Of a DNA stretch of 64,000 nucleotides, positions 17,476 to 25,270 are shown piece by piece. This DNA is from G965207125 sp965207125. Its GTDB lineage: Bacteria > Pseudomonadota > Alphaproteobacteria > Puniceispirillales > UBA1172. The stretch's first letter is position 1. Every line of letters begins with the position of its first letter. The notes under the pieces were generated by a model that was not told the origin of the DNA, did no database searches, and worked only from the letters and a program-made list of their open reading frames with translations. The translations under genes and the position numbers were made by a program. The DNA is taken from contig OZ242263.1 in NCBI GenBank assembly GCA_965207125.1, forward strand, positions 1,302,001 through 1,366,000, written 5' to 3'.

Positions 17476-18114
17476 CTAGCTCGCCTCCAATCCTATCTCA
17501 CGCAAATATTCCAGACACTCAAGCAAAGGAAATCCCAAAACCGTGTAATGACATCCCTCGATAGATCTAACCAGCTGGGCTCCTAGTCCCTCAATGGCAT
17601 AAACGCCAGGCGTCTGAAACGCCGCATTACCAAGAGCGTGCAGATAAGCCTCGATAAACGTTTCATCAAACTGCCTCAACGTGACTTTTGGAGATGAGAC
17701 CTGATGCCATAACCGTCTCTCCCCTATCATAATCACAGCGGCTGTAACCAGCTCATGGGTTTTACCGCTTAACAACTGCAATCGCTGCCGGGCCTCGTCG
17801 AGATTTTCAGGCTTTGCGTAAGTTTCATTGTCAAAAACCAATAGCTGATCTGCACCAATAATCACGGCGTCAGGATTTCTGGCGGCTATTCGCACAGCTT
17901 TGGTTTCTGCCAACAGAGTTGCGATATCAATTAGCGGCATTTTTTGCGCATGTGCCGCTTCAGTAATCATGCGCTCATCAATTCGAGCTTCAACATTCTC
18001 GTGTTTTACACCAGCATTTTCGAGCATTTTTCGCCTTACGGAGCTTTGGCTGGCAAGAATCAGCACCCTGTCAGGCAGATAGACAAATGGCCTTTGTCCT
18101 TCAGCTTCAGTCAC
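17476..18114 (-). CDS. maf: Maf-family nucleotide pyrophosphatase
   Basis: House-cleaning nucleoside triphosphate pyrophosphatase of the Maf family (YceF/YhdE-like, acting on modified or standard pyrimidine triphosphates in characterised members). The 212-residue protein has the N-terminal VLILASQSSVRRKMLENAG (about 17-35), VIIGADQLLVFDN (about 83-95) and PGVYAIEGLGAQLV (about 168-181). Its start overlaps the ppsR stop by 4 bases. Confidence 0.93.
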   Translation of the reverse strand: MTEAEGQRPFVYLPDRVLILASQSSVRRKMLENAGVKHENVEARIDERMITEAAHAQKMPLIDIATLLAETKAVRIAARNPDAVIIGADQLLVFDNETYAKPENLDEARQRLQLLSGKTHELVTAAVIMIGERRLWHQVSSPKVTLRQFDETFIEAYLHALGNAAFQTPGVYAIEGLGAQLVRSIEGCHYTVLGFPLLECLEYLREIGLEAS

Positions 18115-18947
18115 GACTTACGTTCACCTTGCCACTTGTTAAAAAGATTAATGACGGCGGCGGCGGTTTCCTCGACCGAGCTCCGGGTCACATCGATCAT
18201 TGGCCAATTCTGACTTTGAAAAAGTTTCCTTGCGGCCGCTATTTCCTCGCTGATTTTGCGGGGGTCGGCATAATCGATGGCTGTATCCTCATTCATTGCC
18301 GCGAGGCGATTGCGGCGAATATGGGCGAGGTGTCTTGCGTCTTTGATTAATCCTACCACCAGCAGATCGACCTGGTTGATCGTATCAAGCGGTGGGTCCA
18401 CCCCTGGTACCAGTGGATAATTTGCAACTTTATAGCCTCTGTTAGCGAGATAGATAGAGGTTGGGGTTTTGGAGCTACGTGAGATTCCGACTAACAGAAT
18501 TTCGGCAGCCCCTAGTGTAGCCATAGCCTGCCCATCATCGTGATGGATAGCAAATTCGAGGGCTTCCATACGATTGAAATAAGCTTCATCCATTCGGTAT
18601 TGTCCCCCGGCTACGGCTTGTGGAGATTTACCAAGAGCTTTTGACAGGACATGCAAGGCGTGATCGAGAATGCTCAGCATCGGAACTTTATTTCGCTCAC
18701 AGATGCTCTCAACTTCCTCGCGAATTTTAACGTCAGCTATGCTAAACAGCACTACTCCGCCAGTTTCAGCGATAGATTTTTCAATCGCAATCAGATGATC
18801 AAAAGTCCGAACTAACGTCCAGACATGTTCTGTAGCTTTAACCTGCGGAAAACGCGCAAGCGCGGCTCGGGCCATAAAATGCGTGGTCTCACCAGTAGCA
18901 TCTGAAATCAGATGTAAGTGAATATGGTGCTCGGTATCATCCATCAC
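18111..18947 (-). CDS. ppsR: Bifunctional kinase-pyrophosphorylase (PEP synthase / PPDK regulatory protein, DUF299)
   Basis: Regulates pyruvate,phosphate dikinase or PEP synthase by ADP-dependent phosphorylation and Pi-dependent dephosphorylation. The 278-residue protein has LHLISDATGETTHFMARAAL (about residues 11-30) and the P-loop-like LVGISRSSKTPTSIYLANRG (about 150-169), hallmarks of DUF299. It is the leftward gene beside the putative origin; in Caulobacter and Rickettsia the DUF299 gene (RP001) and hemE bracket oriC. It is first of ppsR-maf-coaE-dnaQ. Confidence 0.95.
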   Translation of the reverse strand: MMDDTEHHIHLHLISDATGETTHFMARAALARFPQVKATEHVWTLVRTFDHLIAIEKSIAETGGVVLFSIADVKIREEVESICERNKVPMLSILDHALHVLSKALGKSPQAVAGGQYRMDEAYFNRMEALEFAIHHDDGQAMATLGAAEILLVGISRSSKTPTSIYLANRGYKVANYPLVPGVDPPLDTINQVDLLVVGLIKDARHLAHIRRNRLAAMNEDTAIDYADPRKISEEIAAARKLFQSQNWPMIDVTRSSVEETAAAVINLFNKWQGERKS

Positions 18948-19157
18948 AGAAGCAATTTAGCGACAGAATTGCTACTCTGGCAATAACAAAATCATGTGCT
19001 GGAGATATGTAGGAAAAACCTGTGGAAAACCTGTTCTTTATACCTTGGCTTTATCAGGCTTGAAGATAATCCTCAATTCTTCCACAGAGTTATCATATTT
19101 TCTAAAAACATCAACACCTCATCAGGCATTATGGGGATAACCTATTTTTCCAAAATA

Positions 19158-19170
19158 AATCAAATTGTTA
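19158..19170 (+). promoter_or_regulatory. IHF-binding site candidate in oriC
   Basis: AATCAAATTGTTA matches the WATCAANNNNTTR consensus at every defined position. It lies between two DnaA-box-like sequences in the ppsR-hemE interval. IHF bending sites are known parts of Caulobacter and E. coli origins. A TATAAT hexamer directly follows at 19171-19176 and could be a -10 box for hemE. Confidence 0.55.
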
Positions 19171-19255
19171 TATAATCAGAAAACCTAAATCTAACTGTGG
19201 ATAGTTTCTGTCTTTGCTGGTAAAAGCGTTATTCCCCTGTCCAACAACCTCCACC

Positions 19256-19273
19256 ATATTATATATATAATAT
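19256..19273. repeat. Perfect 18-bp A/T palindrome upstream of hemE
   Basis: ATATTATAT at 19256-19264 followed directly by its reverse complement ATATAATAT at 19265-19273. It lies within a 22-base A/T-only tract that ends 12 bases before the hemE ATG. It may be the DNA unwinding element of the origin or part of the hemE leader. Confidence 0.7.
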
Positions 19274-19289
19274 AATAGATAATGGGAAA

Positions 19290-20321
19290 ATGAATTACCT
19301 TCTTAAAACTCTAAATGGCGAACGATCTGATCCCCCTCCCTTATGGCTCATGCGCCAAGCTGGACGATATTTACCTGAATACAGAGATTTGCGTAAGACT
19401 TGCCCTGATTTTATCAGCTTTTGCCTTGATAGCAATAAAGCTAGTACAGCGACCCTTCAGCCGATTGATCGTTTTGATTTAGATGCTGCGATCATTTTCT
19501 CAGATATTTTGCTAGTACCATGGGCGATGGGAAACAATGTCCGCTTTATTGAAAATCATGGACCAAAACTTGAAAAAATAGAAAACCTTGACGATCTAGA
19601 GGCTTTAACTCTCTCAAATCTCTCTCAAAACCTTGCTCCAATTGGAGAGTCTATTAGAAAAACGCGTTTAAAACTCTCCTCTGATAAGGCTTTAATCGGG
19701 TTTTGCGGTGCACCATGGACAGTTGCTACCTATATGCTTGAAGGTGGAGGTAGCCGTGATTTTACCTTGTCAAGATCCTGTCTTTGGCGTGATTCTGCCT
19801 TAATGACGGCCTTAATCAATTATTTAGTTGTGGCCTCAGTGTCTTTTCTTGAAATGCAGGCTAGGGCAGGAGCAGATGTATTGATGATTTTTGACAGCTG
19901 GGCAGGGGTTGTTCCATCATTCTTACGCAAAAATATGATCATAGAGCCAGTGGCTCGCATCGTCTCAGAACTAAAAGCACTTGGTATCACTCAGCCAATT
20001 ATTGGCTTTCCAAAAGGTTTAAGTGGTGATTTTGCTAATTATGTCGCCGCTACAGGCATCGATGCACTCGCTATCGATCACACAGTGGATGCTGAATGGC
20101 TGGACGCGCACCTGCCAAAAGATCTTCCAGTGCAAGGTAATCTTGATCCGATAGCGTTAAAAGCAGGGGGGATTCAAATGGAAAAATCGATTATATCGAT
20201 CAGAGATGCGTTTCATCGTCGCCCGCATATTTTCAATCTTGGGCATGGCATCGATAAAAACACACCAATCGAGCATGTTAAAACTCTTGTATCACTGGTG
20301 AAAAAGCCTATTTTGAAGTGA
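19290..20321 (+). CDS. hemE: Uroporphyrinogen decarboxylase
   Basis: Converts uroporphyrinogen III to coproporphyrinogen III in heme synthesis. The 343-residue protein has the N-terminal WLMRQAGRYLPEYRDLR (residues 19-35), IIFSDILLVPWAMG with the catalytic Asp region (about 69-82), the GFCGAPWTVATYMLEGGGS segment (about 137-155) and the C-terminal FNLGHGIDKNTPIEHV. The ATG at 19290 is preceded by only a weak GGGA. hemJ follows after 17 bp. It is the rightward gene of the origin region. Confidence 0.97.
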   Translation: MNYLLKTLNGERSDPPPLWLMRQAGRYLPEYRDLRKTCPDFISFCLDSNKASTATLQPIDRFDLDAAIIFSDILLVPWAMGNNVRFIENHGPKLEKIENLDDLEALTLSNLSQNLAPIGESIRKTRLKLSSDKALIGFCGAPWTVATYMLEGGGSRDFTLSRSCLWRDSALMTALINYLVVASVSFLEMQARAGADVLMIFDSWAGVVPSFLRKNMIIEPVARIVSELKALGITQPIIGFPKGLSGDFANYVAATGIDALAIDHTVDAEWLDAHLPKDLPVQGNLDPIALKAGGIQMEKSIISIRDAFHRRPHIFNLGHGIDKNTPIEHVKTLVSLVKKPILK

Positions 20322-20338
20322 TCCTTTAGGAGAAAATC

Positions 20339-20767
20339 ATGCTTTATCTTTTTATCAAGGCATTTCACGTCATTTCAGTGATCGCGTGGATGGCCGCTAT
20401 GCTTTACCTACCTCGTCTTTATGTTTATCATTCCACGGTTGAGAAAGACTCAGCACAAGACCTTATTTTTCGTTTGATGGAGAGGCGGCTTTTGAAAGTG
20501 ATCATGACGCCGGCGATGTTGGCCAGTTTCTTTTTCGGTTTATGGTTAGTCTTGCTTGATCCATCTTTATTGGCCCAAGGCTGGTTTCATGTTAAATTGG
20601 CAGTTGTCTTGTTGCTCACTGGGGTTCATGGCAAATTTGCAGTGATGTACAAAGCATTCTTAGTCGGTACGCCGCCCTATAGTGAGGGTTATTACCGAAT
20701 TTGGAACGAAGTCCCCACGATATTAATGATCGTGATTGTCATTTTGGCGATTGTTAAACCTTTTTGA
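20339..20767 (+). CDS. hemJ: Protoporphyrinogen oxidase HemJ
   Basis: Membrane protein (CopD/UPF0093 family) that oxidises protoporphyrinogen IX. The 142-residue length and four hydrophobic segments fit the family. The conserved His10 sits in FIKAFHVISVIAWM, followed by MLYLPRLYVYH. The second half has LKVIMTPAMLASFFFGLWLV and FHVKLAVVLLLTGVHGKF, and a C-terminal helix. A good GGAGA ribosome site precedes the ATG. It is adjacent to hemE, so two heme steps are coupled. Confidence 0.95.
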   Translation: MLYLFIKAFHVISVIAWMAAMLYLPRLYVYHSTVEKDSAQDLIFRLMERRLLKVIMTPAMLASFFFGLWLVLLDPSLLAQGWFHVKLAVVLLLTGVHGKFAVMYKAFLVGTPPYSEGYYRIWNEVPTILMIVIVILAIVKPF

Positions 20768-20797
20768 CTAGTCTGGGTAATTCTAACAAGATAGTGA

Positions 20798-20826
20798 TTG
20801 ACAGACTCCATTATGTCCATTATGTG
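20798..20826 (+). promoter_or_regulatory. Sigma-70-type promoter candidate for rho, with a GANTC site inside
   Basis: TTGACA (20798-20803) and TATGTG (20821-20826) with an exact 17-bp spacer, about 60 bp before the rho start. A GACTC sequence (CcrM target type GANTC) immediately follows the -35 box at 20804-20808, so methylation could affect promoter use. Confidence 0.55.
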
Positions 20827-20885
20827 TTGATCAACTTTTCTCCCTTTACCACCAGAAAAACCTTCGTTGTTTTGTAGGTGCCTCA

Positions 20886-22145
20886 ATGAATCTTCAGGAT
20901 CTTAAGAAAAAATCACCGGCTGATTTGCTGTTTTACGCTGAAGAGCTTGAAATAGAGAATGCCTCTACCTTGCGTAAGCAAGATATGATGTTCGCTATTC
21001 TTAAGCAGTTAGCCGAAGACGACGTGCCAATTTACGGTAGTGGCGTTTTGGAAGTTTTAGCGGATGGTTTTGGTTTCCTGCGCTCGCCTGAATCTAATTA
21101 TTTACCTGGGCCTGATGATATTTACATCTCGCCTAGCCAAGTGAGGCGATTCGGATTGCGGACAGGGGACACGGTTGAAGGCCAGATTAAAGCACCACAG
21201 GAAGGCGAGCGTTATTTCGCTCTACTCAAAGTGGAAAGCGTCAATTTTGAAGAACTGACAGCGGTACGCCATCGAATCAACTTCGATAATCTCACACCGT
21301 TATATCCACAGGAGAAGCTGAGTTTTGAGATAGCGTTTTCACCAGAAAACAAGGATTGTACGCCTCGGATCATTGATCTTGTGGCGCCGATGGGTAAAGG
21401 CCAGCGTGGTTTGATCGTGGCACCACCGCGCACGGGTAAAACGATGATGCTTCAATCGATTGCTCATGCGATTTCAGAAAACCATCCTGAGATTTACCTG
21501 ATCGTGTTGCTAATAGATGAACGTCCTGAGGAAGTAACGGATATGCAACGTTCGGTCAACGGCGAGGTGATTTCATCGACCTTTGATGAACCGGCTACAC
21601 GCCATGTTCAGGTAACAGACATGGTAATAGAAAAAGCTAAACGTTTGGTTGAACACAAGCGAGACGTAGTGATTCTGCTCGACAGTATTACGCGCCTAGC
21701 CAGAGCCTATAATACGGTTGTGCCGTCATCGGGCAAGGTTTTGACTGGAGGGGTTGATGCGAATGCCCTCCAGCGTCCAAAACGGTTTTTTGGTGCGGCG
21801 CGAAACATTGAAGAAGGCGGTTCGTTGACTATTATCGCAACTGCACTGATTGAAACAGGTAGTCGCATGGATGAAGTGATTTTCGAGGAATTCAAGGGAA
21901 CCGGCAATTCTGAAGTGATTCTCGATCGTAAATTGTCCGATAAACGAACTTTCCCGGCCATCGATATTACCAAATCAGGAACTCGAAAAGAAGAATTGCT
22001 GATCGATAAGGACACTCTGGCGAAAATGTGGATTTTGCGGCGGATTCTGATGCCGATGGGTCAGGTCGATGCGATGGAGTTTCTCTTAGACAAACTCAAG
22101 CATTCAAAAACCAACGAGGATTTTTTCACCTCGATGAACACATAA
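20886..22145 (+). CDS. rho: Transcription termination factor Rho
   Basis: Hexameric RNA-dependent ATPase that terminates transcription. It has the N-terminal helix bundle MNLQDLKKKSPADLLFYAEE, then the cold-shock-like RNA-binding domain (YGSGVLEVLADGFGFLRSPE, about residues 50-69). The P-loop is APPRTGKTMMLQSIA (about 180-194), Walker B is LIVLLIDERPEEVTDMQRSV, and the R-loop and C-terminal signatures are present. The 419-residue length is canonical, with no insertion domain. A 118-bp leader separates it from hemJ. Confidence 0.99.
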   Translation: MNLQDLKKKSPADLLFYAEELEIENASTLRKQDMMFAILKQLAEDDVPIYGSGVLEVLADGFGFLRSPESNYLPGPDDIYISPSQVRRFGLRTGDTVEGQIKAPQEGERYFALLKVESVNFEELTAVRHRINFDNLTPLYPQEKLSFEIAFSPENKDCTPRIIDLVAPMGKGQRGLIVAPPRTGKTMMLQSIAHAISENHPEIYLIVLLIDERPEEVTDMQRSVNGEVISSTFDEPATRHVQVTDMVIEKAKRLVEHKRDVVILLDSITRLARAYNTVVPSSGKVLTGGVDANALQRPKRFFGAARNIEEGGSLTIIATALIETGSRMDEVIFEEFKGTGNSEVILDRKLSDKRTFPAIDITKSGTRKEELLIDKDTLAKMWILRRILMPMGQVDAMEFLLDKLKHSKTNEDFFTSMNT

Positions 22146-22172
22146 ACCTTTTACTGCTTGTGCTTAGTGCTC

Positions 22173-22679
22173 TCACGCGTGATTTTTTTCGTGGGCGATC
22201 AACTGCTCTTTTAGCGCGAGATTGCGACGGTTTTGCGAATCCAGATCGCTGATTCCTCCATAATTTCCAAGGCGTCCATCCTTTCGGGTTATGCGGTGGC
22301 AGGGATAGATGATGGGAATCGGATTATTGGCGCAAACACTACCGAAAGCCCGTGCAGCTTTGGCGCTCTCACCGGCGCGTTTTGCGAAGCCGCTGTAGCT
22401 GGTTACGTCTCCGTAAGGCACTTTATTCCTTAATTGCTCAAGTCTTTTTACGGTTTTCAGCGGGGCGTTAAGTTTAATCGGCAGATCGAATTCTTTGCGC
22501 GTGCCTTTTTCGTATTCGCGCAGTTGTTTGAACGCCTCGTGGCAAATTGCATCGGCGTTGCTAGATGAAGTGGATTGATTGTTTTCCCAATACAAGCCAA
22601 TCAGATGCTCACCATCTGAAGTGACAGTAATCGAACCGAATGCGGTTTTTTCAGTCATCGTGTAGGTTTTATTGTGCAT
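22173..22679 (-). CDS. ogt: Methylated-DNA--protein-cysteine methyltransferase (O6-alkylguanine repair)
   Basis: Suicide repair protein that moves the alkyl group from O6-alkylguanine to its own cysteine. The active-site IPIIYPCHRITRKDGRLGNY is at about residues 126-145. The preceding helix is VPYGDVTSYSGFAKRAGES, and ARAFGSVCANNP carries the Arg finger region. The N-terminal ribonuclease-like domain is short, and the total is 168 residues. It is the only leftward gene in the rightward rho-to-parB block. Confidence 0.94.
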   Translation of the reverse strand: MHNKTYTMTEKTAFGSITVTSDGEHLIGLYWENNQSTSSSNADAICHEAFKQLREYEKGTRKEFDLPIKLNAPLKTVKRLEQLRNKVPYGDVTSYSGFAKRAGESAKAARAFGSVCANNPIPIIYPCHRITRKDGRLGNYGGISDLDSQNRRNLALKEQLIAHEKNHA

Positions 22680-22740
22680 CCTATACTTTCCTTCTGGGCT
22701 AGTTTATATGCTGTTTAACGATGATAGTGGACGATAATTA

Positions 22741-24099
22741 GTGCAACATCAAGACCAAACGATTTTCGCTCTTGCGACTTCTGGTGGCCGATCGGCGGTG
22801 CAGATCATTAGGGTTTCAGGCGGTTGCTCGAAGGAATTGCTCAAGAGACATTGCGGAAAAACTTTTGCACCGCGCTATCTTACTCTGGCAAAAATCTACG
22901 GCGATGGCGAAAAAATCATTGATACGGGGATGGTCGCATTTTTTCCTGCTCCCAACAGCCCAACCGGTGAAGATTACGCTGAATTTCATCTTCATGGTAA
23001 TCCGTTGATCGCGCGCCATCTGATGCGATGCTTTGCGTCCGATGCTGGTTGCCGTCTGGCTGAGGCAGGAGAATTCAGCCGTCGTGCTTTCGTCAATGGA
23101 AAAATGACGCTTGATCAAGCTGAGGCCCTGGCCGATCTGATCGATGCCGACACGGCGGCCCAGCATCGCCAGGCGCTCGCGCGCCTCGATCAGCCTTTGA
23201 GCGATATGACCATCTCTTGGCGGCAATGTTTGATCAAGGTGATGGCTCGTCTTGAGGTTGTGCTTGATTTTGCTGATGAAGATATTCCTGCTAGTCTGGG
23301 CGATGAGATCATTGTTGAGACCAAAAATTTGGTCACTTTGATTACCTCCACTCTTGAGGGCTCGGCACGGGGTGCACTAATTCGCGACGGACTTAATATC
23401 ACGATAATTGGTAGACCTAATGCCGGTAAATCGACTTTGCTCAACACGCTGGCGGCGAGCGATGAGGCGATTGTTTCAGCTGAAGAGGGCACCACACGGG
23501 ACGTGATCAAAGTGACACTGGATATGGGTGGTTTTGCAGTGAATTTGATCGATACAGCGGGAATTCGCCTAGCCTCTAGCGACGCTGAAAAGCAGGGTGT
23601 TCATCGTGCTATAAAAGCGGCGGTGACGGCAGATATCGTGCTCGTGCTGGTTGATCACGCGGCTGATGATCCTGAGACTGTCTTGCAGCAAGTTCTTGCT
23701 GAATCTGGGCTTGATCAGGCATCAAAAACGCCAGAGGTTTTAAAGTTTTTAAGCCGCGCCGATTTACCAGCGCCCGCTGATACGCCGAGGAATTGGCGCA
23801 GAGTTTCCGCAAAAACCGGCGAGGGGATTGACGTTTTGCGTGATGATATCAAAATCGTGATGGATTCGCTGGTTGGCGATGGTGAGGCGGCTTTGGTCAG
23901 CCGTGAACGTCACAGGATAGCGCTGGAATCATGCCGTGATGCTCTCATCAATGCGCTGTCGCATGATATAGGTTGGTCGGCTGAACTGATGGCTGAAGAT
24001 TTCAGGCAAGCAGCGCTGTGTCTTGGGCGGATTTCAGGGCATATCGATGCTGAAGATGTGCTGGAGTCTGTTTTTTCATCATTTTGCATCGGTAAATAA
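22741..24099 (+). CDS. mnmE: tRNA modification GTPase MnmE
   Basis: Works with MnmG to build cmnm5 at the wobble uridine of certain tRNAs. It has an N-terminal folate-binding domain, then a G domain with GRPNAGKSTLLNTLAAS (G1, about residues 223-239), EEGTTRD (G2) and LIDTAG (G3). A C-terminal helical domain ends in the obligatory FCIGK. It starts with GTG at 22741. The 452-residue length is normal. In this genome it is separated from mnmG by an orphan methyltransferase gene and a parS site. Confidence 0.98.
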   Translation: MQHQDQTIFALATSGGRSAVQIIRVSGGCSKELLKRHCGKTFAPRYLTLAKIYGDGEKIIDTGMVAFFPAPNSPTGEDYAEFHLHGNPLIARHLMRCFASDAGCRLAEAGEFSRRAFVNGKMTLDQAEALADLIDADTAAQHRQALARLDQPLSDMTISWRQCLIKVMARLEVVLDFADEDIPASLGDEIIVETKNLVTLITSTLEGSARGALIRDGLNITIIGRPNAGKSTLLNTLAASDEAIVSAEEGTTRDVIKVTLDMGGFAVNLIDTAGIRLASSDAEKQGVHRAIKAAVTADIVLVLVDHAADDPETVLQQVLAESGLDQASKTPEVLKFLSRADLPAPADTPRNWRRVSAKTGEGIDVLRDDIKIVMDSLVGDGEAALVSRERHRIALESCRDALINALSHDIGWSAELMAEDFRQAALCLGRISGHIDAEDVLESVFSSFCIGK

Positions 24100-24170
24100 C
24101 CTTCACTCCAAAAAATGCTCGATATTTTCAAATTGAGTTGTTATTAAGAATCAAGTGCATGCGAGGTATA

Positions 24171-25151
24171 ATGGCTTATAAACGCCAACATGGACAGTTT
24201 TTTACGTCTGGAAACCCTTTTGGGAGCGAATGCTTTTATGAATGGGCACAAAGCATAAACGCCAACATTGCTAAAACGACGGTTTTGGAGCCGTTTGCTG
24301 GTGAAAACTCTCTCATTGAACATTTAGAGCGCATGAATTTGTGTTATGATTTCAAATCATTTGATCTATATCCGGCAAACCGCCGAGTCGAAAAGTGTGA
24401 CACACTCTTAAATTTTCCGTCCGGATACAGTGTTTGCGTTACAAACCCGCCATGGCTAGCAAAGAACAGTGCAACTGCGCGTGGGTTACCTTTTCCGGCA
24501 ATGGAATATGATGATCTGTACAAATTTGCGTTGGAAAAATGTTTGGCAAATTGTGAATGGGTGGCGGCTTTGGTGCCTGAATCTTTTATCCGTGCTAATC
24601 TGTTTCATGATCGACTTTGGCATTTTGTGAGTTTAACGGAAAAGATTTTTGCTGATACCAGCCATCCTGTAGGGTTGGCATTGTTTAGGCCAGAGCCTTG
24701 CGAGGATGTAATAGTATGGCGTGATGATAAGGAGTCAGATACAAAGAAGTTAGGTACACTGGCTGAGTTGATGCATCATTTGCCTAAACCTCAACCAGAT
24801 GGTGTTCCTGTGCGTTTTAATGACCCTGAGGGCAATGTGGGTCTTATTGCTGTCGACAATACCAGTGAACGTTCCATACGCTTTTGTGATCCGAGAGAAT
24901 TGGCTGGATATGAAATCAAGCATAGCAGCAGGGCTATTACTAAGATAGCTGTTGAGGGTCGTGTAAGACTTGATGACTGGAACGATTACTTGTGGAAGTT
25001 GAGAGATAAAACCTGTGATGTGCTGTTAACCAGTTTTAAGGGCATGCGCAAGGATGGTTTCTATCGTCGCCGTTTGGACTGGTATCAAGCGAAGGGTATC
25101 ATTCATAGTGGGGTCAGAGAGATGGATCCTCATTGCTTTGAAAATAAATGA
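24171..25151 (+). CDS. Orphan DNA adenine methyltransferase (gamma-class layout)
   Basis: Predicted SAM-dependent N6-adenine DNA methyltransferase of about 326 residues. Motif order is X-I-IV followed by a C-terminal target-recognition region. Motif X is HGQFFTSGNPF (about residues 7-17), motif I TTVLEPFAGENSLIEHL (about 36-52), and motif IV VTNPPW (about 86-91). The start is the ATG at 24171, preceded by GAGG; the frame extends back to a TTG at 24138. No restriction endonuclease gene is adjacent. It lies between mnmE and mnmG, 11 bp before a parS site, and its local composition looks more AT-rich by eye. The closest known relatives are probably Type II (HindII/TaqI-like) methylases; the target sequence is unknown. 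Confidence 0.72.
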   Translation: MAYKRQHGQFFTSGNPFGSECFYEWAQSINANIAKTTVLEPFAGENSLIEHLERMNLCYDFKSFDLYPANRRVEKCDTLLNFPSGYSVCVTNPPWLAKNSATARGLPFPAMEYDDLYKFALEKCLANCEWVAALVPESFIRANLFHDRLWHFVSLTEKIFADTSHPVGLALFRPEPCEDVIVWRDDKESDTKKLGTLAELMHHLPKPQPDGVPVRFNDPEGNVGLIAVDNTSERSIRFCDPRELAGYEIKHSSRAITKIAVEGRVRLDDWNDYLWKLRDKTCDVLLTSFKGMRKDGFYRRRLDWYQAKGIIHSGVREMDPHCFENK

Positions 25152-25162
25152 TTTTGTGGCAA

Positions 25163-25178
25163 TGTTTCACGTGAAACA
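25163..25178. promoter_or_regulatory. parS: parS centromere site 1
   Basis: TGTTTCACGTGAAACA, the perfect 16-bp chromosomal parS palindrome bound by ParB (Spo0J). The symmetry extends to 20 bp (25161-25180). It lies between the orphan methyltransferase and mnmG, about 5.9 kb from the putative origin and 3.5 kb before parB. Confidence 0.97.
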
Positions 25179-25212
25179 TTTTTATAATCATTGCAAACTA
25201 TGTTAAGTGGGG

Positions 25213-25240
25213 ATTGACCTTACCGATCAGAGGATATAAT
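25213..25240 (+). promoter_or_regulatory. Promoter candidate for mnmG
   Basis: A perfect TATAAT at 25235-25240, with ATTGAC (25213-25218, 16-bp spacer) or TTGACC (25214-25219, 15-bp spacer) upstream, about 30 bp before the mnmG start. It would drive mnmG-rsmG-parA-parB independently of mnmE. Confidence 0.5.
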
Positions 25241-25270
25241 TTCCCTCGATGAGGGGCAAGCGAGACACTT

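Larger units (their letters stand above)
18948..19289. other. oriC: Probable chromosomal origin of replication (oriC) between ppsR and hemE
   Basis: A 342-bp AT-rich gene-free interval. On known alphaproteobacterial gene order, oriC lies between the DUF299 gene and hemE. DnaA-box-like 9-mers (consensus TTATCCACA), each one mismatch off, read on the minus strand: TTTTCCACA at 19021-19029, TTATCCCCA at 19132-19140 and CTATCCACA at 19196-19204. A weaker TCTTCCACA is at 19078-19086. A full-consensus IHF site is at 19158-19170 and an AT-only tract at 19256-19277 could be the unwinding element. A tandem repeat GGAAAA(A)CCTGT occupies 19012-19034. Flanking genes diverge. No GANTC or TTAA-N7-TTAA was seen. 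Confidence 0.8.
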
